Assembly: GCA_021784675.1 (NCBI GenBank)
Contig: JAJYHR010000180.1
Span: 1 to 51,974 of the forward strand
Source: Actinomycetes bacterium
Lineage (GTDB): Bacteria > Actinomycetota > Acidimicrobiia > Acidimicrobiales > Acidimicrobiaceae
Direction: 5' to 3'
DNA: 51,974 nucleotides
The notes under the pieces were generated by a model that saw nothing but the letters and a program-made list of their open reading frames with translations, did not search any database and had not been told where the DNA came from. This document shows, in pieces, positions 22,301-27,634 of this stretch. Position 1 is the stretch's first letter; each line of letters starts with the position of its first letter. Both the position numbers and the translations under genes were made by a program.

Positions 22301-23991
22301 TCGACCCGAACCCCGATCCGGCCCGCACCTTCGAAGCGAGGGCGGCTCTCTTTGCCCGGGGGTCGGGAACGAGCTGGGCCGACTACCCGGCGAACGAGAT
22401 CTCCGCAGGCGGCGGCGTCTACCCCCGCACGCTCAAGCGGATCGATCTCTCCCCCCAGGCGGCGGCGGCGCTCGGCATCGAGCCGGGCCAGCTCGAACCA
22501 TCGCAGCTGATCCACGCCATCCTGGCGGCGCCGGTGGACCTCCTCTTCAACGGTGGCATCGGCACCTACGTAAAGGCATCCGCCGAGAGCAACCTCGACG
22601 TCATGGACAAGGCCAACGACAGCGTCCGCGTCGACGGCCGCGACGCCCGGGCCCGGGTTATCGGCGAGGGGGGAAACCTTGGCCTCACCCAACCGGGCCG
22701 GATCGAGTACTGCCTGAGCGGGGGCCGGTGCAATACCGACTCCATCGACAACTCGGCCGGGGTCGACACCTCCGATCACGAGGTCAACCTAAAGATCCAG
22801 CTCGACGCCATGGCCGCCCGCGGGCTGCTCGACGCCGGATCCAGGAACGGCCTCCTCGCAAGGTGCCAGCCGGAGGTCGAGGAGCAGGTCCTTGCCGACA
22901 ACGTCTACCAGAACTGGGTGCTGTCGGCGGCCGAGGCGCGCTACGCGAACGCCTGGGACGAGATCAACTCCCTCCTCTCCCATCTGGTGGCCTCGACCGG
23001 TCTCGACCCCAGGGTGGAGCACCTCCCCGACCCCGGCGTGACGACTGCCACCACCCCCGGCCGCCCGCTCTCCCGGGCGGAGCTCTCGATCATCATCTCC
23101 TACACCAAGCTCGACCTCGACCGGCAGCTGATCGCGTCAGACCTTCTCGAGCACGATCTCACGAAGCAGCTCTTTGCCGGATACCTGCCGGTGCCGATCC
23201 GCTCCCTGCCCGGGGCGTTGGAGGCCCGCCACCCGCTCCGGCGCGAGATCGTCGCCACCACCCTGGCGAACCTCCTGGTCAACCACGTGGGGATCTTCGG
23301 CGCCCATTCGATCGCCACCGCCGGCAACCTCAACTACCTCGAGGCAGCCGAGTATGCGGCGCTGGCGATCTGGATAGTGGATGCGGAGCAGATCACCTGG
23401 GAACTCGTCTCCGAGAGCACCGGCTCCTTCGAGGTGAGGATGGAGGCCTACCTGACCCTGCAGTCGCTCCTGAGAAGCACCGCCCTCGGCCTGCGCAAGG
23501 TGGTATCCCGCCCCGCCGATCTCTTCGACACCGGGCGCGTAGCCGAGATCGCCGCCGGCGTGCGCCAGGCCGCCGAGCACCTCAACGGCCTGGACATCCC
23601 GAAGAGCTGGCTCGAGCGGCGCACCTTCCTCGAATCCGGAAACCTGGACGCGGCAACCGTAAACCTGCTCACCCCGAGACGGTCGCTGGCCGTCTACGTC
23701 CAGGCCCTTGCCCAGGAGCCCCACACCGACGCGGCTGAGCTGGCCGGGCGAATCTTCTCCTTCGAGACGGCTAGCGGGGCATCACGAGTCCGCGAGGCGC
23801 TGGACTCGCTGCGCCCGACCAAGACCGACGAGGTCATGGCTCGCCAGGAGATCGAAGATCGCCTTAACCGCTTCGTCCTCTCCGCTCCCGCCGGAGCGGA
23901 TGCCACCGCCGTGCCGGCGCTATCCCGGGTAGCTGGCGAGCTCGCGGCCGGCCGGCTGATGCCAGCGCTACTGCAGAGCCTCTACCTCTAG
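19357..23991 (+). CDS. gdh: NAD-specific glutamate dehydrogenase, large (about 170-kDa) type
   Basis: A 1544-residue enzyme that interconverts glutamate and 2-oxoglutarate plus ammonia using NAD. AAAGGAG precedes the ATG. The N-terminal about 700 residues carry the regulatory ACT-like region of the Bac_GDH family. The catalytic core, about residues 720-1230, shows [28 protein letters not shown] near 783, [15 protein letters not shown] near 815, [21 protein letters not shown] near 907 and the dinucleotide-fold [14 protein letters not shown] near 950. The final about 300 residues are the helical C-terminal domain. The length is slightly under the 1600 residues typical of Streptomyces and Mycobacterium homologues. 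It probably works mainly in glutamate catabolism; actinobacterial homologues are controlled by GarA-type proteins, none of which is in this window. Confidence 0.95.
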   Translation: [1544 protein letters not shown]

Positions 23992-24201
23992 TGCCCTCTA
24001 AGCCCGTCACCGGCGCCAGGCGATCCCGTCCACGTCCAACGCGAAGCTCAAGCTGCTCCCAACCGGCAGGCCGAGGGGAGGCGGCCGGGCCGGGCCCCGG
24101 GGTGACGCGGCACGGGCAGCATCTTGCGCCTTCAGGCGGGAGAGAGTGCCAGCCGTGAACAGGTTGCGGCGAGCTATACCGGCCCCTAGCGTGGAACCGG
24201 A

Positions 24202-24714
24202 ATGGATAGCGATCAGCCCAGAATCACGGTAACCTTCAGACCTGTTTCGCTCGACGATCTCGAGGTGACGCGGAAGATCTACAACTACGCGGTAACTTCA
24301 ACGCTTGCCACCCTCGATCTAGAGCCGAGGACGATCGGGCAACAGGAGCGCTGGATCCACGACCACCAGGGGATCTACACCGCGATAGCAGCCCTTGCCG
24401 ATGGCGAGTTCGCGGGCTTCGCGTCGCTCTCACCCTACCGGCCAAGGCCGGGCTACTCCTCGACGGTGGAGGACTCGATCTACCTGGATCCCTCCTACTG
24501 GAGGATGGGGATCGGCAAGCTGCTCCTGGCCGAGCTGCTCTCGGTCGCCAAAGACCTGGGCTTTCACAGCTGCATCGCCAACATCGTCGCCGACCATCAC
24601 GCGTCCGTCGCTCTGCATCAGCGGCTTGGTTTCCGGCTGGTAGGGGTCCAGGAGGAGATCGGCCGGAAGTTCGGCCGGTGGGTCGACCTCGCCATCCTCC
24701 AGAAGATGCTCTAG
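24202..24714 (+). CDS. GNAT N-acetyltransferase, phosphinothricin acetyltransferase-like
   Basis: A 170-residue acetyl-CoA-dependent transferase. The GNAT fold is seen as FRPVSLDDLEVTRKIYNYAV at the start, the acetyl-CoA binding loop YWRMGIGKLLLAELL (about residues 98-112) and the late ASVALHQRLGFRLVGVQEEIGRKFGRWVDLAILQK. The C-terminal GRWVD and early TIGQQERWIHDH features match the phosphinothricin/methionine-sulfoximine group. Only a weak GGAA precedes the ATG. It ends in a 4-bp overlap with the convergent AlkA-like gene. The natural substrate is unknown; members often act on small amino-acid analogues. Confidence 0.85.
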   Translation: MDSDQPRITVTFRPVSLDDLEVTRKIYNYAVTSTLATLDLEPRTIGQQERWIHDHQGIYTAIAALADGEFAGFASLSPYRPRPGYSSTVEDSIYLDPSYWRMGIGKLLLAELLSVAKDLGFHSCIANIVADHHASVALHQRLGFRLVGVQEEIGRKFGRWVDLAILQKML

Positions 24715-25346
24715 CCGGAGGCGGTGGCGTCGTCGGCCCAGAAGAGCCAGGCGGCGACGGTGCGGTACGGCTCGAACCGCGATCCGGAAGCCTCTACCGC
24801 CTCGCTGCCGGCACCGATCCCGAGCTCCAGCAGGCGGCAGGCGCTGCGCTTGAAGGCCAGGTCCTGGACCGGCCAGACGTTCAGCCGCCGGAGATGGAAG
24901 ATGAGCACCATGTTCGCGCTCCAGGGCCCGAACCCGGGCAGCGCCGAGACCGCCGCACGTACCTCGGCGTCGGTCATGGCACCGAACGACTGGAGATCGA
25001 TGCCACCATCGAGCACCGTCCGGGCCAGGCGCTTGATGGTGGCGATCTTCGGACGGGAGAGGCCGACCGCAGCAAGCTCAGCCGGATCGGCCGCGTCGAA
25101 CACCTTGGGAGCAAGCGTGAAGGCGCCACTCAACCGGGAAAAGATCGCCCGCGCGGAGCTTCCGGAGAGCTGCTGGTAGACGACAGTCTCCACCAGAAAG
25201 GCGAAGGTGTCGCTCTCCGGGGTGGGCTCCATCCTCCCCGGATCGAAGGACTCCCGGCTCAGCCTGGGGTATCCGTGACGTTGGAGCAGCGTCGCGACCA
25301 GCGGATCTCTCTCCGCCAGCAGATCGGCGGCTGCTTTAACGTTCAA
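24711..25346 (-). CDS. DNA-3-methyladenine glycosylase II (AlkA-type, HhH-GPD)
   Basis: A 211-residue base-excision-repair glycosylase. The helix-hairpin-helix is LPGFGPWSANMVLIFHLRR (about residues 136-154) and the catalytic aspartate is Asp162 in VWPVQDLAFKR, as in the HhH-GPD family. VYQQLSGSSARAIFSRL is the usual earlier motif. It lacks the N-terminal AlkA_N domain of the E. coli enzyme. The start is TTG 25346, 11 bp inside the mannosyltransferase gene, with no strong ribosome site, so it is probably translated by coupling. Confidence 0.88.
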   Translation of the reverse strand: MNVKAAADLLAERDPLVATLLQRHGYPRLSRESFDPGRMEPTPESDTFAFLVETVVYQQLSGSSARAIFSRLSGAFTLAPKVFDAADPAELAAVGLSRPKIATIKRLARTVLDGGIDLQSFGAMTDAEVRAAVSALPGFGPWSANMVLIFHLRRLNVWPVQDLAFKRSACRLLELGIGAGSEAVEASGSRFEPYRTVAAWLFWADDATASG

Positions 25347-26919
25347 CCCGGAGCACCGCGGGCAACCGGCCGGTTATCCAGGCAGGAAGGAGCTCGTCAA
25401 GCGACAGGAGGGCGCGGGACCACGCCTCCTTGAACTCCCTAGCCAGGTGGTCGCGGAACCGCCAGACGATGACGACCAGGACCAGGTAGCCAAACCAGGC
25501 AAGCACGGTAGGCAGCCCGAGCAGGTCGATCGGGAGTGCAGAGAGGGTGAGCGCGATGAGAAAGTCCGAGACCAGCTCGCCAGCGCCCAGCGAGAGTAGC
25601 ACGATCCCCCAGCCGAGGTACCAGGGCCAGATCACCGGCCCGAGCACGACGGTCACGATCAGGGTGACGCCGGCGAGCCGCAGCATCGTCCTGCCGGTGC
25701 TTCCCAGCACGGCAAACGCGCCCACCACCAGCACGATAAGGTCGCCAATGATCCGAAGGCCCCCTACCACCAGGCTCGGCCCAGCGGGGAGCCCGGCGAC
25801 CTTGAGCAGCGAGCCCAGCGCAAAGCCAACGGCGTCGATCGGGTCCTCGAAGGAGAGTACCGACCCCGGCGTCGAAAGCGCCGAAATCCAGCCGAGGCCA
25901 AAGTGGCTGGCGTAGCCGAGCAGGACAAAGGTGGCCGCGGTGATCATCAGGGCGATCAGCAGGCCGCGCATCCTGTCGATGACGGTGGAGGAGCGGGTCC
26001 AGTTGTAGCCCATGAACCCGATCGCGACGATCGCGGGAACCTTGACCGAAGCCGCCAGGGCCACCACCACGATCCCGAGAAAGCGCCGGTCCTTCAGGAA
26101 CAGGTAGATACCCGCCATCATCAGGGCGGTCATCAGCGCGTCGTTGTGCCCCGCCGACGCGAAGGTATAGAGGAGCACCGGGTTGGCCGCCGAGAGCACG
26201 AAGGCGAGGTCCCGGTTCACCCTCATGATGGTGGCGATCCGGCGGACGAAAAAGCCGATAGCCACCACCGACAGGAGCGCTACCAGCCGGAGAAGCAGCA
26301 CAGAGAGCAGCGGCGAGTGTCCAGAGACGGTGACCAGGAGACCGTCCGCAATCAGGAAAAGCGGTCCGTAGGGCGCCCTGGCGCTCCCCCAGAGCGGGTC
26401 AACCGTGGGCAGGAATGGCGAGGTGCCGAGGAGGGAAGGACCCCCCTTGTAAGGCGAGATCCCCTGGCTGACCATCTGGCCCTGGGCGGCGTAGGAGTAG
26501 ACGTCCCGGGAGAAGAGCGGTCCCGCGACCATAAGCGGAAGCACCCAAAGCCAGAAGAGCAGCCACGGCCGGCCTACCGCCTCTCCCCGGCGCACGCCGG
26601 CGACCAGCCGGACCCAGGCCAGCCCGGTAAGGAACAACCCCAGGTAGACAAGCGTGTTCGCTCCGAGCTCGACGAGCAGGTTTCCAGGGTGCGGGGAGGT
26701 GGGGACGCCGATGTACCAGGAGCCGGGGATCTTGGAGGTGAAGGGGGAGTTGGCCTGGAACGACCCCAGCATCACCAGCACCGATCCCAGGAACCCCACC
26801 GGGAGCGGGTTGAGCTCCATGAAGGCATCGCTCGGGATCCAGGAAGAGACCCTGGTCACCCCGCGATCGAGCCTCACCAGGATGCCGGTCGCGGAACTCC
26901 AGGTCAGCCTAGTAGCCAA
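25336..26919 (-). CDS. mptB: GT-C mannosyltransferase, MptA/MptB-like
   Basis: A 527-residue polytopic membrane protein with about 12 predicted helices. Marker segments of the polyprenol-phosphomannose-dependent alpha-1,6-mannosyltransferase family are visible: [28 protein letters not shown] with the loop acidic residue (RDVYS), [30 protein letters not shown] and [26 protein letters not shown]. Such enzymes extend a mannan core of lipoglycans at the outer face of the membrane; in non-mycolate actinobacteria the product is less certain. The start is TTG 26919 with only a GGTGG-type ribosome site; ATG 26820 (MELNPLP) is an alternative. It overlaps the AlkA-like gene downstream by 11 bp. The gene symbol is by family resemblance. 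Confidence 0.75.
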   Translation of the reverse strand: [527 protein letters not shown]

Positions 26920-27015
26920 AGCTCACCACCATCCGAACCACTCTAGCAGCACCAGCCGCGATGGCACACGCTAGCGACCTGCCATCCCTTAGCCACCATC
27001 GCTCGGCGTGGCTGC

Positions 27016-27101
27016 TGGTGGGCCGGGAGGGATTCGAACCCCCGTAGGCGTACGCCGGCAGATTTACAGTCTGCTCCCATTGGCCACTCGGGCACCGACC
27101 C
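27016..27101 (-). tRNA. tRNA-Tyr (GTA anticodon)
   Basis: The complement folds as a tRNA. Acceptor GGGTCGG pairs with CCGGCCC (one G-T pair), discriminator A and an encoded CCA follow, the T arm contains GGTTCGAATCC, and the anticodon loop ACTGTAAATC has the anticodon GTA at 27065-27067. The long variable arm (about 13 nt) is expected for class II tRNA-Tyr. Total 86 nt including CCA. Confidence 0.95.
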
Positions 27102-27103
27102 AG

Positions 27104-27125
27104 CTCTAGAGATAATAGTCTAGAG
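27104..27125. promoter_or_regulatory. Dyad spanning the putative yajQ -10 box
   Basis: CTCTAGA at 27104-27110 is the exact inverse of TCTAGAG at 27119-27125. The eight bases between them contain GATAAT (27111-27116), a good -10 element placed for transcription to start at about 27123, five bases before the yajQ ATG. The yajQ message would therefore be nearly leaderless and the dyad could be an operator. The tRNA-Tyr 5' end begins 3 bp to the left. Confidence 0.5.
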
Positions 27126-27127
27126 GC

Positions 27128-27622
27128 ATGCCATCCTTCGACGTAGTCTCGGAAATTGACATGCAAGAAGTGAAAAATGCGGTAGACCAAGCCTCCCGGG
27201 AGCTGGCTACACGCTTCGACTTCAAAGGTACCGGATCGGCAGTCCACCTCTCCGAGAAGGAGAGCACGCTCACCCTGACCTCTTCGACGGAGGATCGGCT
27301 CCGCGCGGCCATGACCGTCCTGGAGGAGCGGCTGGTAAAGCGGTCGATCTCGCTAAAGGTCCTCGATCGCGGCAAGATCGAGGAGGCGGCCAAGGGGACG
27401 GTTCGCCAGGTGGTCAAGCTCGTCTCCGGGCTCGAGGGCGACCGGGCAAAGCAGGTGACCACGGCGATCAAGGGGTCGGCGATCAAGGGAGTGCAGGCCC
27501 AGATCCAGGGAGACCGGGTCCGGCTAACCGCGAAGAAGCGCGACGACCTCCAGAGCGCCATCGCCTACCTCAAAGAGGAGATAACCGACCTCCCGCTGCA
27601 GTACGTGAACTTCCGGGACTGA
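27128..27622 (+). CDS. yajQ: YajQ-family nucleotide-binding protein
   Basis: A 164-residue cytosolic protein of the DUF520/YajQ family. It opens with the canonical MPSFDVVSEIDMQEVKNAVDQASREL and TRFDFKGT, has the middle KVLDRGKIEEAAKGTVRQVVKLVSGLEGDRAKQVT, and closes with a second ferredoxin-like subdomain (IKGVQAQIQGDRVRLTAKKRDDLQSAIAYLKEE) and LPLQYVNFRD, as in other members. Members bind cyclic di-GMP or other nucleotides and RNA; a role in signalling is known in Xanthomonas but not established in actinobacteria. It lies 12 bp before the MprF-like fusion gene, so the two are likely co-transcribed. Confidence 0.93.
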   Translation: MPSFDVVSEIDMQEVKNAVDQASRELATRFDFKGTGSAVHLSEKESTLTLTSSTEDRLRAAMTVLEERLVKRSISLKVLDRGKIEEAAKGTVRQVVKLVSGLEGDRAKQVTTAIKGSAIKGVQAQIQGDRVRLTAKKRDDLQSAIAYLKEEITDLPLQYVNFRD

Positions 27623-27634
27623 CCAGGTTGGCCC

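Noticed and set aside
22728-23738. 336-residue plus-strand ORF inside the glutamate dehydrogenase
   Set aside because: High-GC shadow frame with Arg/Pro-rich translation.
26909-27247. 112-residue minus-strand ORF across the tRNA-Tyr gene
   Set aside because: It crosses the tRNA and overlaps yajQ in antisense; a shadow frame.
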